Source: Leptodontidium sp. MPI-SDFR-AT-0119 (Eukaryota; Ascomycota; Leotiomycetes; Helotiales; Leptodontidiaceae). From it: a DNA stretch of 64,000 nt. The notes beneath the pieces are model-generated. The model searched no databases, had not been told where the DNA came from, and worked only from the letters and a program-made list of their open reading frames with translations. Of the stretch, positions 34,949 to 49,100 are shown in pieces; position 1 is the first letter of the stretch; every line of letters begins with the position of its first letter. The stretch covers positions 1,364,001 through 1,428,000 of the forward strand of contig JAHLEZ010000009.1 in assembly GCA_020726505.1 (NCBI GenBank), in the 5' to 3' direction. The position numbers were made by a program, and so were the translations under genes.

Positions 34949-37900
34949 TTACCCCCCCCCCCTCCTAAAAAACTATATTCGCGTAATTGTAATTATAACT
35001 ATATCGTCTTTTAAGTCGTTGTAGCCGTCGATACTACCGTTGTAAGCCTCTAACCACTTTAGGAAAGCTCTTAGCGGTCCTTTAGTATTAAGGTACTCTA
35101 AGTGGAACCTCTTAATTATATATAAAGCTATTATAGCGTCTAAGTATAAGTACTACTCTAAGTCTTCGTCGGCGCCTAATTACTTAATATAGTAAAATAG
35201 CTTATTCTATATAACCTTAAAGCCAAGGATGCCTTTAATTTCCCACTTATCTTACTTAAGTAATAGCTAGATAAGTGCCGGCGTAACTTTAGCCTGTCTT
35301 AGTAAGGAGTTATCGACGTACTTACGGAGCGAGTATAAGTGGAAAACAAAGTAAATTAACTAGTCTCTTAGGAGCTTTACTCTCTAACTCTCTCCTTCTT
35401 TAGCAAGTACTTTAATTAAGCTATACTACTTATTAAAGAGCTTCCTCGAAGGTCGGTCGACATTCTAGTTCTAAGTGTCGACTAATACTAAGTCGCTAAC
35501 GTCCTAGTCGACAGCACATTAACTACAATTAACTAGTCGTTTTATTTTCTCTTATTAGGCCTTTAGTAACGACTATGTCATCTCCGTAACCTTCTTTATA
35601 CGCGAGGCCACTTATAAGGCCTCTTCGCAGTTGAGTTTCTTTGTTGCCGTAACCGGTGGTTTTAGGTTCACTAGGTCCTAGGAAGTTCTTAGTTTTACGC
35701 CGTTAAGTAACTAAAAAGAAATTAAGTTACTAAGAGAGTCGTAAGGCAAGGTAAGCTATGTAACGTTTATAATAAGCAGGAAGTTACTTTAATTATCTTA
35801 GTAATAGTAGTAAAAGAGGCGAAGTCGTTACTTAATATATTAGTTTATTACCTTTGTTTAGTCGTTTACGTTTAAGTTATACATAATCGTTAGCTTAACC
35901 TTAGTGCCTAAGATTCGGCAATACTTCTTCTAAAAGGTAAAGACGAATTAGGGGCCTTAGTCCGAGATAATAAACTCTAATATACTAAAATAGCGAGTTT
36001 AATAAACGAGGAAAAAAGTAGTTATACTTTTAATTATAATTATGTCGTTATGAGGTATTAAGACTAGTTTCTTAAATAGGCAGTCTACGATAATTATAGC
36101 GAAGTTATACCCGTGCTAGTCTAGCAGTAGCTTCGTAAAGTCCATCGTGAAGTGTTAGTACGGCCGGGCAGGGATTAGTAGGGGGTGTAAGAAACCAAGA
36201 GTCTTATCCTTATAGGCCTTTTATTAAGAACAATTATAATTTACTACGTAACGCGCCACGTTTATAGTAAGGCTATTTCAATAGTATTTACGGCCTAGTA
36301 TAACCTTTATTTTTCCAATTCCGGCATAAGCGATCGAAGGTTATAAGTGCACATGACACATTAGCGACGTACGGAGCTCTGGCGGCTCTACGGGCACTTC
36401 TAGGTAGCCTTAGAAAATGAGCTTACTATTTGATAACTCGTAATCTAAGTCATTTTCACGGGCTCTTTGTCGGAGAGGCTCTAGCGTAAGAGACTCCTTA
36501 TTAGTCGTAAGCACTTAATTAATCACATTATATTTCGTAATGTCGTAGGTTATTATAAAGTTAGGGTTTAACTCCTCCGCGGCAGGTGCCTCCGGGTCGA
36601 TTAACACAGCCTCTTACTCTAAAGCTTACTTTACTTCGAGAGGTGCTAGAGACGCCGTAAGAGCCACTATTACACACGAGTCTAGCCATACTAAGTCGGG
36701 GGTCTCTCTACTAGGCGCTTTAAAAGAGTCCTAGTAAGTCTATTGCCGCTATTATAAAGGCGTTCTTAGAGAAAAGGTACGTGTATTTATAGGTCTTAGC
36801 AAGGGAGGCTCAGGTAGGGGGCGTTAGCGCGTTAGAAGTGTTGCGTTTAGCGCCTTTGTTACTAAATAAGAAAGTCGCGAGGGCTATATCGAGTTAATAG
36901 TAGTTAATTAGAGGTTAGTAACAACTAAAGGGTCGATTTATTAGTCGGGATTAATTATTAACTGCGAATAGCCCGTTTACGCGCCTCTGCCGCTGAGAGG
37001 TCTTAGTCCCGTCAAGACAAGGTATCAGCTAACGTATTAATCGTCTTAGTATAATATATAATCGTAAAATAGAAATCTATAAAGAACTTAGCTTATCGAG
37101 CTTACTTAGCCGTAAAGTCTTTAGTAATTATAAAGTACTTTAGGGCTTAGTAGTTTATATAAATAAAGACAATTTTTTAAGCACTTAAGAGCTTCAGGTA
37201 ATATTACTTAAATAACTAGAAAATCGCTAGTATCTCTTTATTATAAATTAAGTAATTAAGCTTAGGGTCTATTATAGTCTTAAAAAAGTATCTTATAAAG
37301 TAAAAGGTGCTGTCTTTTTAAAGTTAAAATAAAATCCTAGCGACGACTTTATTAAAAAAGTTAGTTTTTAGTCGTATTTACTTAGTAAGGTTGTAGTGGC
37401 GAAGAACCGGCGTAAACTAAAGGGCTTCCTGGAGAGTTTCTTAAGCGTCCTTATAGGCGCTATCGACTTTAAAAGAAACGTCCTTTTTAGTAAGTATCGT
37501 AAGGGGTCGTGTAATATGACTATAGTCTTTAATAAACCGGCGGTAGAAGTTACAAAAGCTAAAGTAACTTTATATATTTTATACGTTGTCGGCGTACTAC
37601 TAGTCCTTAATTATACTAATCTTCTCCGGGTCTACTTCTACGCTATTAACTCTAATAATAAACCCTAAGAACCTTGTCTTTTATATATTAAACTTAGACT
37701 TCTTAATATTGGCCTAGAGTTTATATACTTATAATATTGCTATTACTTTCTTAACATAAACCTTATACTCCTTAGGAGTTAATAAATATATAAGGATATT
37801 ATTTATGTAAGCTGCGCAAAAGTCGTTAAAGTGCTTTATAAAGATATTATTAATAAATCACTAAAAAGTCGCTAGATTATTTATAAGCTTAAAAAGAAGG

Positions 37901-40900
37901 ACCTTATATTTATATATATTATATTAAGTGCGGAAGGTCGTATAATCTTCGCTCTCAGGGGACATGCGAATACAATAGAAAGCTTACTAAATATTAAGCT
38001 TTATAAAAACCTTTGCCTTATAAATGCGTGTTATTATCTTATTAATTAAAGGGATTAAGTATAAGTCCTTCTTTAATAGGGTATTTAACTTTTAGTAATC
38101 GACATATAACTAGAGGCTACTATTAGCTTTCTTAGTAAAGAGAATAAGGGCCGTATATAATGCGCTAAAGGGCTTAATAAAACCTTTATATAAGTTATTA
38201 ATAATGTATTACTTAGTCTTTAATAATTATTCTTTAGTTATGCGCCGGAGAGGTTCAAAGGATAAGTCATTCTCCTTAGTAAGCTCGATTTAGTAGTTTA
38301 CGCCTTAGCGATGCGCTAGTAGTTCGTCGGAGGCTCGCCGGGAGAAGAGAGGAGCGTACTCTTAATACTTTACTAAGAGCTTCTTACTTACTAGCTCGTT
38401 ATCTTGCGCGTACTTAGCCTTTAGGGCCTCCTTTAAGGTTAAGTCTCTGTTTATTAATACGAGCTTAACACTTAATTAGTCTAGGGCCTTTCGCTAGCGA
38501 TAAGTTAGCTTTTAGTCGATCTTATATATTAATACTACAAAGGTTTTTACCTTATTTTTCTTAGTTTTCTTAAGTCGGAGGTATATTATAAATATTATTA
38601 TTATTAATATAAGGAAGGTTTTTATAATAAGCGCCTTTAATTAGTGATTCGCTAGAGAAGTTTTACAGGCTTTCTCGTCCTTAAGTAGTAATCCTAAATC
38701 ACGGGATATTGAAGAGTTTAACTAATTCTTTATAACACGTAAGCGTTCTTTAGCTTCTCTAGTAAAGCTTAAGGGTCGAGTTAGCGAGACGCCGGCGATA
38801 AGTCGTATAAAGACATTTAACTTAGAGTAATCGTCGAGTGCCGCAATCTTGGCTTACTTTCGGCAGTAGTCGTCTAAGTTTATAAGAGCATTCCTTTATT
38901 CCGCATTAAGTTAGTGAAACTTAACGATTAACTTATTAAAACAGTTAATGTCGACGAAGACTCGCTAATTAAAGTACGACTAAACTAGTATATTTAATAG
39001 CTATTTTAGTTAATTACGATTCTTAGTGTACGACTACTTTAAGTCGTAATACTCGAGGAACTTGTGACTAATCAGGACGTTAGTATTTCTTAAGTTAGTC
39101 ACTAGAAAGGGGAAGTTAATTCACTAGTAGTCGATTGTTAAAGTAAGTAAAACGGCCGTGTTAATTAGCTTGCCTTTCTTGTTATTATAACTAGTTAAGA
39201 CAATTAACTAAGAGAAGGATATAAAAGAAATATTAAATTACTTAATAAGTTAATATATAAAAGAGGTTTTAATAGTATTAAAAATATTAGTTTTATTATT
39301 AATATATATAAGTGTCTTAATAAAGAATTTATTCCTTCTTAGTTTAATATTAATTAAGAATTATCGTTTTTTAATAAAAGCACAGAAATTAAATACTAAG
39401 TCCTTTTACAAGTTATAGCTTATACTAAGGTGTGAGTTTTTATTACAGCCTAAGAGTTTTTTAATAGCTTGTTAGTCTCTAAATCCTTACTAACGACTAG
39501 CTTAGAAATCGACTTATCGAGAGCCTAGTCTCTACGGCGCTTAGGGCAGTCGCTAGCTTAATAGCCGGTCTTACTATAGTGGAAACAAGTGTCGGAAGAG
39601 ACGTCCTTAAGTATAAGAAAAGGTACAAGGGACTTAAGTCGGCGTAAGATAAGCGAGGGAGAGGGCGTACGCTAGCGGGTATTCGACGGTAGTCTTAAAC
39701 TCGGGGTCGGGGGTCTTCTTACTATAGTAACTAGTGCAGGGGAGGTAACACGCTAGTTTTCCTTCTTTAAGATGCCGCGCGAGTCGTTAGTATTAAAGGT
39801 TACGCTAAGTTAAGCTTTATAAGTCGAGGCGGCCTCCTTTAAAATAATATTACGACTTTCTTAGTCTATAATAGCCAAGAACTCGTTAAGAATAGTATAA
39901 TTACTATTTATTTTATACTTCTTAATATAGATTATACGTTTAAGAGTCAGGGATACCTTCTTATATATATCCTCGAATTAATAAGAGTAAGAAATCTTAC
40001 TTATAATAACGTATAACGTGAATTTAATACGGAAGTCGTTATACGTTATATTACTTATAATAAGTTAGTTATATAATCTCTTAGTAGTTTAGACCTAGTT
40101 ATAGTCGAAGAATCGCTAGTTTAACGCCTTTAATACGTTAGTTATTATATTAAAGGTTCCGACATAATTAAGGTTTATATATTAAAAGATAATAGTCTTA
40201 GCTTCGCTAGTAGTACACTAAAAGTAAGCCTTAACTTAAGATATTCTATTCTTAAAGTTACTAAAGTACTCTTTTAAAAATAGTTTTATTTTTATCTTTT
40301 AGGCATTATATTTAATATCTCCCTTATAATTGCTAAAGGGGAATTAAGGGTACTTAACTTTAGAAGGCTCTACTACTCGGATTAATATATCTAACTTTAG
40401 TAAATAGTAATCGGCGGTTAGTTAGAGGTCGGCTATTAAAGTACGTATTAATCAGTCGAAAGAGGGGGAAGGAATGCGAGTCTCTTAGCGAGGGTTATTA
40501 ATAGTATATTAAGTAAGAGCTTATATAATAGTAGCGGCGATAATAAAGTTAACGGAGTCCTTAATTAGTTAATTTACCCTAGCTTATTAAGTAAGGGTAA
40601 GGTCCTTTATATTAGTAAGCTCTGGCGATACGTCGAAGAAGTTTTAGGGTTTATCCTCTAAGTCTAAGTTAAATTTATTAAAGCTCTTTGGCTTTTCCGA
40701 AAAAGTCTCGATAAAGGGGATAAGAATATTCGTAAAGCCTAGCCGCAAAGGGGCGCTTTTTTCTCTAAAGCTTCGCCGATAAGGGGGAAAGGTCGGTAGT
40801 AGTAGTAAGGTGGGGTTAAGGGGTATTTGAGATAATTAATCGATTTATTAATTAAATATACGTTCGAAATAAGGGCGCGTATCAAGTTACGATAAGGTAA

Positions 40901-41085
40901 GTTAAACGCGAGAGAATATCTAGCTTTCTTTAGGACAATCCGCTATTAAGGTAAAGAAGTACTTATTTATTAAATAAGCTAAGGTATTAAGGCTTGTTAT
41001 TAACTTACTATAAGGGCAGGTCGACAAGGCGCAAGACTAAGTGAAATATAACGCTTTATAACGAAAAAGTATTAATCTTTTCTTA

Positions 41086-41387
41086 TATTACGGCTAGTAA
41101 GAGGTTAATATAGCGAATTAACTTAAGCTTTATATTTAGACCTAAGGCTACGCTCAGAATCGAAAAGAAAAAACAAAGAGAAAAGGAAAGTTTTTTATAA
41201 GGGAGGGCTCGAGTATAAATACATGAAGGACCCTCCTAATAGGGCCTAGCGTAGTCAAGTGTTATTCACGTCAATATGTCGCAGGCTCGCCACCTAGTTT
41301 TCCCTATTAGGCCTAGCGCCGTCGCATAGCCAGCGATGCTACGAGCCCGTGTCGGTTAGAATACGAGGCGCATCGTAGGTCGTAACA
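41086..41387 (-). repeat. 5' LTR of full-length element A
   Basis: 302 bp, starting TGTTACGACC at 41387 on the minus strand. The inner end is RIP-altered (TATTACGG for TGTTACGG). The primer-binding site just inside could not be matched to a tRNA by eye. Confidence 0.92.
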
Positions 41388-41392
41388 TTCGA

Positions 41393-42870
41393 ATTCTAAA
41401 TTAGTAGGTTCTTCGGCGTTAAATGCTTCTATAGGGCAGATCTTATAAGCTCTTAACTCGGAAAATATCTAATCCTTGTTCGTATTACTCTCTTCCGGCG
41501 TATCGTTAGTATACCTTGGCTTCTTAGAGAGCTAATCGGCAACGACGTGTATTACGCCTTTAATATGTCGAACTTCGAAATTAAATAGGCGTATTTAAGC
41601 AAGCCATTTAATAAGTAAGGCGCTAAGATAATCATAGGCGGCTCTATTTAGTTAAGCAACTAAGGTATTAGCGTTTATTTTAATAACAAAGTGCACGCTA
41701 ACGAGCCAGATCTTAAGCTTCTTTAAAATATAAAGTATACCTTTGTACTTTCGCTTAGTAACATTATACTTGGCTTTAGTCTTGCTTTAAAAACCACTCT
41801 CGTACCTCGTAGATCGTATCTTGTTTATTAAAGAGTCTCTTTGGCTGAGAAAACCGCCTTAACCTGTGCCACTAGAATCGATACTAATAATTATTTCTCT
41901 AGCCCTTTCGCTATAATTAATCTGGTATAAAACTAGAAATGAGTATAATGTATCTTTAAGAGTTTGCATTGCTTTATTGTAAATCTCCGGGTCCTAAAAG
42001 AATTTGACACCTTTCCTTGAAAGTGTATATAACGGTTCTATAATAAGTCGAAAATCCTTAATTCAAATCCGGAAGTAAACAATAAGGCCTAGGAATACCT
42101 TAACGTTTATTAAGTTACTTAGTAGCTTCTAGTTCTTAATCTTAATTAAATGTCTTGTCGAAGGTTCTCTTCCTTTAGAGTTATAAGCGTATTCCACAAT
42201 GTCTATGCCGTCTAAGCAAAACTGAGACTTTAGTCTAATAGTAGCACCTGTTTTCTCTAAGCGTTTTAGTGTCTTGTCGAGGTTTTAAATATGCTTTAGG
42301 ATAAATTTTCGGATTCTAGGACGAGCTTCTTCTTAGTTATAGTTCGTGTATAGTTCCTTAACTTTTATATTATTTAAGAATATCATAGCCACGCTATGAA
42401 TTAGTGGCTTTAGTATGCGAGTAATCGTTTTATTAAACTAAGTAATAGAGTTTGTAACACCCTAGGGGAGAGTTGTGTTTTTAATTAGGCTTACGTTCGG
42501 AATATAAAAGGTAGTTATGTCTCGATTAGACTTGTGAAGAGTTTATTAATCGTAGTTAAAGTATAAGTTAATAAGGCTAGCGATATAGTAACTAGTAAAT
42601 TCTTCGGAGAACTCATTTACTAAAGGCGGAAGATTAGTATCCCTTTATGTAACGGCATTTAGTATAGTAACTGAGTTAATAAGTTTGTATTCTCTAGATT
42701 CTTTCTTTTTTACTAGAAACCAAGCATTTCGGTATAGGCCTTTAGAAAGCTTAAGAACACCTTTATTTGTGAGAATAAGTGAGCCAATCAGAGGAGAGGA
42801 AGCGCAGTAGGTGAACACGTGATTAGAGACAAAGTAGATTGCTTGCTTGAGAAGAGCCATAAGGGCTCTT
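41393..42870 (-). pseudogene. Ty3/gypsy family B, RT-RNase H part
   Basis: Continuation of the element cut at 34646. Minus-strand reading: RT start YRNAWFLVKKK and YKLINSVTILNAVT (42645-42760), then TTLPxGVTNS and the catalytic box as FLNN (expected FLDD) followed by IKV near 42370, then an RNase H end with LIKWLAxIRLFNFEVRHIKG and VVAD (about 41530-41580). This FLDD sub-type differs from element A (YLDD), so two gypsy lineages are present. Confidence 0.85.
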
Positions 42871-43145
42871 CGGTAGTTATATACATAATATTAGCTTCTC
42901 TAGAAGCTTCGACGACTACGTAGTCGATTACGTGGCTCTTACGGACTACGTAATCGAATACGAGAGTAATTTCCGAGCCGCGTAAGCAGTGGAGATTACT
43001 TCGGCTATTCTCCAGCGTAGAATCGGCACGAGTTACCGAAGTCAAAATCTAACATTATTAAGACGCTCTTACACTATTTTTATGACTTCCGGGACTAAAG
43101 CTCGTAGTAACGGAAAATTAGGGGCTTGCCAAGCTTTGTGCTTAA
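42871..43145. other. Junction region with TACGTAGTCG palindromes
   Basis: Between the gypsy B RT start and the LINE relic. It contains repeated near-palindromes built on ACTACGTAGTCGATTACGT and its inverse (about 42910-42960). No gene seen. Confidence 0.5.
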
Positions 43146-44700
43146 TAGTCTTAATAACAATAGGGGATAAGATCTGGGCCAGGGGTTTTACCCTTAATCT
43201 TAGTAGTACACGCTCTATTTAATTCCCCTTGGGATAAAGAAGGCCATTTCCAAAGCTCTTTACTAGCTTTTGAATAACTAGTGTTTCTTAGGCTTTGTAA
43301 GTTAGGGCCTTCTATAATAGGAGGCTCTAGAAAGAGAATACTTCTAAAGATATTACACTTTTTGTAGAAAGTCGATTCTAACTCATTTGTTTCTAAGTTA
43401 TATAAGCTAGGGATAAGCTGTGAGTTAACTCCTTTTGTATATGACATTGCTTTGAAAATCGACTGAGTATCTTCTTTTTCTAAGAATTTATTCTAATACT
43501 TTGTTTTCTCTATTTTAATAGAGTTAAAGTAAAGGTTTTTAGCTTCTTTAAGCTCTTCTTAAAATAAAGTATACCCTGCTTGGCATTTGAGCCTTGGTTT
43601 TGTAAGGGGTTCTATCACGGGTAATGTATATTAAAATCCCCTAGTAATATAGTCCTAGCTTTAAACCCAGCCGGAAGTAAATCCTTTCTTTATATTATAG
43701 GTATACTATTAAGGAAATTTAGGTGTATTACGTTATAAACGTTAATAAACTAAATAGAATTAACTAAGTTTATTATAATACAATCAGGGTCTTATGTCAC
43801 ATTTTGACTATTTGCATGCCTCGCTCTTCTAAAGGCAGAGTGAGAGTAGGTTTATATACATGAGGAAGAGCTTCGAGAGCTTTCCATGTGTTTACAAATC
43901 AAGGCTTCTAGAGCCTTCGGTATCCACGTGATTCTTGGATCACATGATTTCCAACATCTTATGATGAGCTAGGCGCTAAAGTAGCTAATACCTTATTAGA
44001 TATATAAAATGGCGCTCTAGGCCTAGCTAAGGCTTGATCAGGAAGGATTTGCTTAAAGCCGGAGTGAATTACCGATTGGTATAATAAATCGGCCTCTTTT
44101 ATAATCCAAGGCTCTTGAATAGCTATAACCTCAATTAACAACTCTACGGCTATTTGTAATACGTGCTCTGTAGTAGGCAAGCTCTTATTAACGTTTATTT
44201 AAAGGATTTTAAGTCCCATTATTATTGTACGAAGAGTTACTGCTATATTAAGTATTAGGTCTAGTAGCCTTCTTTTTAATTGCTAGATATATTTCACATA
44301 GCTTTAAATTAGCTAAGTGAGTATTTTATTTAAAATTAGCGTATTTAATACTAGTATAATTACACCTAGCATTAGATTTACAAGTGTTATAAGTATGAGC
44401 TTTTCTTGTATAGTTTTCGGCACATAAAGTACATTAGACCTCTCTTTTACATAGTAATTTAAAGTATCTAAAACCAGCGCATTTTTGGCATTAAGTAGTT
44501 GTGGTACAGAAGTGGAGTAGAGCCTTGCGATCAACGTAGGGAGAATTGAAGTGATTTTTTTGTTATTTAGAATACATAAGGAAATCAGGGGAACACGTTG
44601 TTCTCCTGAAAGCGGTATAACGTGGTAGAAACTATATCTAGCGTAGCGCGCAGCTAACCGAGTATCAGCCCGTGCCTGTACGACATACCCCCTAGCCAAG
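43146..44700 (-). pseudogene. Tad1-like LINE (non-LTR) retrotransposon relic
   Basis: Minus strand, order as in ORF2: an endonuclease piece (43959-44180) with LLIEVIAIQEPWII and a later PRAPFYIS, then an RT lead-in (43151-43447) with LSQGELNRACTTKIKGKTPG before PDLIP. An open frame at 44313-44699 upstream may be part of ORF1 but has no motif I can name. The RT core is missing where gypsy B begins. Confidence 0.72.
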
Positions 44701-46130
44701 TAACAATTGTAAGCTACTAATATTAGGATTGGCTGCTCTAAGCGAGAGCAAACACTAAACTGAATAATTAGGCCATAACTATTCTTGTACTACTAGGTTA
44801 AGCAAACAACCGTTTTATTTAAAGTGGCGTATCCCCCACTTGATTCTTGATCTTATAACCTCTCTATAATACATATAGATCGACCTTTTGATCTACCAAC
44901 TAATTAACTAATTAACAATCAATTAACCAATTAATAAATCAATCAATTAATACTATAAGTGTATTAGTGCGCTCTACTAAGGCTGTTAAGGCTAATCGTT
45001 TGGCTGTTATTATAAGTTATTGAGTTAATTTTTGTTAAGCTAATCGTTGATTTTGGGGCTATGTGTTGATTTGAATATTACTAACCGTAGTAGGCGAAGA
45101 AGAAGAAGGATGCCAAGAAGGCTCTAAAGGCTGCTCCTACTTTAAAGAGAGCTATTACGGCTGCTCCGGCTATTCGTGCTCGTGCTCCCTGGGTTAAGGG
45201 AAATAAGCGTTTAGTTATTTATTTAGGTTATATTAATAGCGCCCTCTAAACTAAAAGCACTGGCGAGTGCTTTAATATAGTTAGTCGGGGTACTCGTTAT
45301 TTCGCCTACTCGTTAGGCTATTCCTGCAAGGCTACTTCCCCTGCTGCCTAAGCCCCTTTCCTCCTTTATTGTATTATACTCTTAAACGACATAAGTAAGA
45401 AGGTAAATTCCCTTAGTTATTTTTTTAGCGTATAATTACTAATTATTTTAAGAATTAAAGCGCCTAAGAGCTTCCGTTTTTGCTGCCTTTTAAGGTGAAG
45501 TTACTATTGCTACTACTAATAAAGCAACCGACTTAAGAAAAGGTAACAAGGAAAAAGAAGATGAGGGTAATACTACTATTAAGGAGTCTAGTATATTATT
45601 TTATCTTAAATTTCCCGCGAAATTAAGACTAAATCAGTTGATTTCTTTTAAATAAAGAGAACTTCGGCGGTGCTCTAGAGGTTAATGCGCGAGTTACTAG
45701 AGAACAACTTACTACTACTACTAGTGCTTTGTTCTCTTCGGAGCCTACTCGTGAACTTGCTAGTGTTAGTGAAGCTCCGGCTCTTACTTTTAAAGAAGAG
45801 GCTTCGGCCGCTCGTATTAACGAGCTTTATAGTGTGATTAGAAATGCCTTAGCTACTTTAACTAGGGAAGTTCGGGGCTTACCACCTAGAGATAATTAGG
45901 CTACTTTCTTTTTGTAAGGCGAGGCTTAGGAATCTCTAAATAACTAAGTATCCCCTTGTAATTTACTTACGTTACGTTACTTTTGTTATGAAAACGAATA
46001 ATTATTAAGAGTAATTAAATCTTTTAAATGCCGTGAATTTCACTCCCGAGCTTAGTTGCTCTCGAAGTAAATTAAAAAGTAAGAGAATTTATAAAGGAAT
46101 AATAAATACATAAGAAAATAAAGGGAAGGT
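44701..46130 (+). other. Plus-strand coding-like relic between LINE and copia
   Basis: Two stretches read well on the + strand but with stops between: about 45100-45240 (Lys/Ala-rich, then AIRARAPWVKGNKRLVIYLG) and about 45678-45899 (TREQLTTTTSALFSSEPTRE to INELYSVIRNALATLTREVR, ending at a stop). The rest is AT-rich, including near-repeats of AATTAACTAATTAAC around 44900. Family not recognised; possibly gag-like sequence of another element. Confidence 0.4.
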
Positions 46131-46149
46131 AAAGAACGTGTGTAAAGAC

Positions 46150-49100
46150 CTACTTTAAAGCGAGGGCTTTATAATAAGTTGCTTTAGTTAAGCACGAATA
46201 TCTACTAAGTTAATAAGAGCAACAAAATTCTCAAATTTGTGCCAAGAAAGGTTCTTTGTAAGTTTATTAGCGGGCATATAACCCGTAGGCAAATATTCGA
46301 TTAAAAAAATGCCCTTTTGAAACTCCTAACGCAATTATATATTTTAAGTATTAACGTGGCGTAGCTTAGTAGAAATGCGCTAATTTTCCCTAATAATTAA
46401 TCGTATCATTTGCTAATTATTATAAAAGATTCTTTAAATTTCCCTTAACTTAAGACGTAACTCTTAAAAGAAACGCTATAAAGTTATAATTTCCTTAGTC
46501 GTGCGCTTAACGCCTAAAAGCTTAGCTTATATAGTCGAAGTAGTAATTGTATCTTGTAAGGCAGCTTTTTATAAGATTAAATCTTTAAAAAGTATTATAA
46601 TATAACCATTTGAAGAACGCCTAATATTAAGGTCGTTTACAAATGAAGTATCCGAAGTTATAATAAGCTAAGAGTCGCGAAGCTTGTAATTGTAAGTAAT
46701 CGCTAAAAATCGGGTTCTAAAGAGGTAACGAATAGTCTAGTTAACTACCGCAAGGTGCTTTAAAGAGGGGTTAGTTAAGAAGTAAGAAAATCTTAAAACT
46801 GCAAACGCAACGTTTACGCGTAATATAATTACCGTGTAGAGTACTAAGCTAACCTTCTTTTAATACTTCTTAATTTAAGCCGAGGTTACTTACTCTTGAT
46901 TCTTTAGTAGCTTAACTTAAGGTAGTAGAGTACTTAGGCAATTTTCATCTACTAAGTTAAATCGCAAAGTAATCTTTTGAATATAAGTATCGTATACTAG
47001 AGAAATAGTCTTTGTTTAATAACCTTTAATAACGCGAACACCTAAAAACCACTTTATTAGTTCTCCTCTAGTAAGCTCGTAAACCGTATTTAAGCCGTCG
47101 ATAATAGGTTAAGCGTCTTCAAGGGCTAAAGCGTGGTATAACACTTAAATATCGTCGATATAAAAGATAACAAAGACTAAACGTTGCTCGTTTATGAAGA
47201 TATAAGGCTTCTCCTTGCAAGGGATTAACCCTAACTTTGATAAAGTTTTAGTAAAGTCTTTGTACTATAATATTAGCGAGTCTCTAAGTTCATAAAGTAT
47301 ATAATTAACCTCTATTACTATCCCGTCTTATTTAAATCCGTCTAGTAAGTAATAGCGTACGCGAGTACTTAATTCGCTTCGTTTAACGTTAATAAAGGCG
47401 TTAATAACATTAAATTAGATTATCTTTAAATCAAATTAAGTTACTATTGCTATAGCGGTTCTAAAAAAACGAGCAGCTAAGGTTACCGTATATATTAAGA
47501 AAATTAACATTTCGGGTTATAAGTCTCCCTTAATAATAACTCGCGAGCGACACCTAGTCAAATACCCTAACGAATCGACTTTGGCGTAAAATACCTATTT
47601 TAATAGTATTAGTTGTTTAGTGGCAAAGCTTTATTTAACGACTCTTTAACAGTTGCGCAACTCTAAGTTAGTGATTTCCTTAATTACGTCGGCTTAGAAG
47701 TACTCTCTTAAAGGGTAATTCTTAGGATCTCTCCAATTTAATAGGTCCTTTAGTAATTAGGATTAATGTATTTATAAGAGATTAACTAGTTATCGAATTT
47801 TAATATTTTTGAGAATAGACGCTGAAATAATAGCGTAAACTACGCTCAAGTCTTTCCCGTCTCTTTACACTAATTCTTAACTAAGCCAAAAGGTCCCTAA
47901 AAAGTTCTCTAAATACTTACGATTACTTAACGAGTTTAACGATTCCGTAATTAGCTTTTTAATAGTTACTATATAAACGCTTTAATTCGGTTTCGTTATC
48001 TTACTACTAACTCGAGTCTTTTAACCGTTACTAATTACTTAATCTTTTACCCTTTTTCTTTATAAAAATTTAAGTAAGTTATTATTAGTTAAGGCCAGAA
48101 GTAATAAATATTACTTTATACTTAGTTCTTCCCTTAAGTTTAACGAGTTAAGATACTTCTTATACTTTATTACTTAAGGCGGAGCTTTCGATTGCTTAGG
48201 GCCGGCACTTTAAGTAAGTGCTTCTCGATACTTAAGACCGCGCTCTCGGTCGTATAGTCCTTAAGAGTATATAATAACTTATAATATCGATTAGTACTTA
48301 ACTTCTATATCTCTTTTAAAGTTTAGTACGTTACGTAAAAAATCTCTCCTAGTTATACTTTAAAACACTAATTGTCTTAATTTGTTGACTCGTTTTAAGA
48401 CCTAATTAAGGTACTCGTAAGTAAGAAGTTTAGTACTTTTCCTTAGTTATTTCACCCCCGAGATTTTACTAACGAGTTTTATTAATCCTAACTTTTTTAA
48501 GGGAAGTATTAATTACTTTACCTTTGTAATTAAAAGCTTAATTAAAGGCTACGGCACTCCTAAGGTTATAAACTTAGTAGTTTTTATAAAACTTATTACT
48601 TAGCTTAGTTATTCCTTTTCCAAGGTAATGCTTATTATTGATTTTAGTATATCAAGTGCGCTTAGTCAATTGATTATATTGGTTCTAGCGTCCTGGGGTT
48701 CCTCCTTTTCTTTTAATATTTTAGTAAGATCTCTTAATATTAAGCGCGGCTAACCGACTACTCTCTTTACGTTTAAAGAGCCTAAATAAAAGAGGAATTC
48801 GTTAAAAGCAACGTTCCGAGTCACTATTATACGCTATAATTAAGGTACTTAGACCCTATATATATTAGACGAGACGTATCCTACTAGGTATCTAAGGTAC
48901 ACTCTTAGGTTAACTTTAAATACTCTCTTTTGTTAAAGAGCCTCTCGGTCCTTGATCATAGGGTAAGCTCTATAACCGTACGCCTATATATTGCTTTAGT
49001 TAGGTCGTATATTAGTGTTAAGCTTCTAAAAAAGCTTGGGATCGTAATATCGAAAATATTACTTAAACTAAGCTTAGAAAATCTCATTTAGACTCTTAAA

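Larger units (their letters stand above)
34647..41387 (-). mobile_element. Full-length Ty3/gypsy retrotransposon, family A (6741 bp, dead)
   Basis: Two 302-bp LTRs (34647-34948 and 41086-41387, both minus) flanked by a perfect 5-bp duplication TTCGA (34642-34646 and 41388-41392). A purine tract lies beside the 3' LTR (34949-34962). On the minus strand, in gypsy order: gag with a zinc-knuckle remnant CFHYSKTGY then SDCP (about 39545-39590), reverse transcriptase in which the expected YLDD reads YINN (37798-37809) within FNDFCAAYINNILIY, and integrase (about 36000-36250) with KAYKDKTLGFLHPL and HFTMDF. Stops and Asp-to-Asn changes show RIP. It cannot code for a functional polyprotein. Confidence 0.95.

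Noticed and set aside
37396..37668. 90-codon + frame inside element A
   Set aside because: Antisense to the RT/RNase H region of the minus-strand gypsy.
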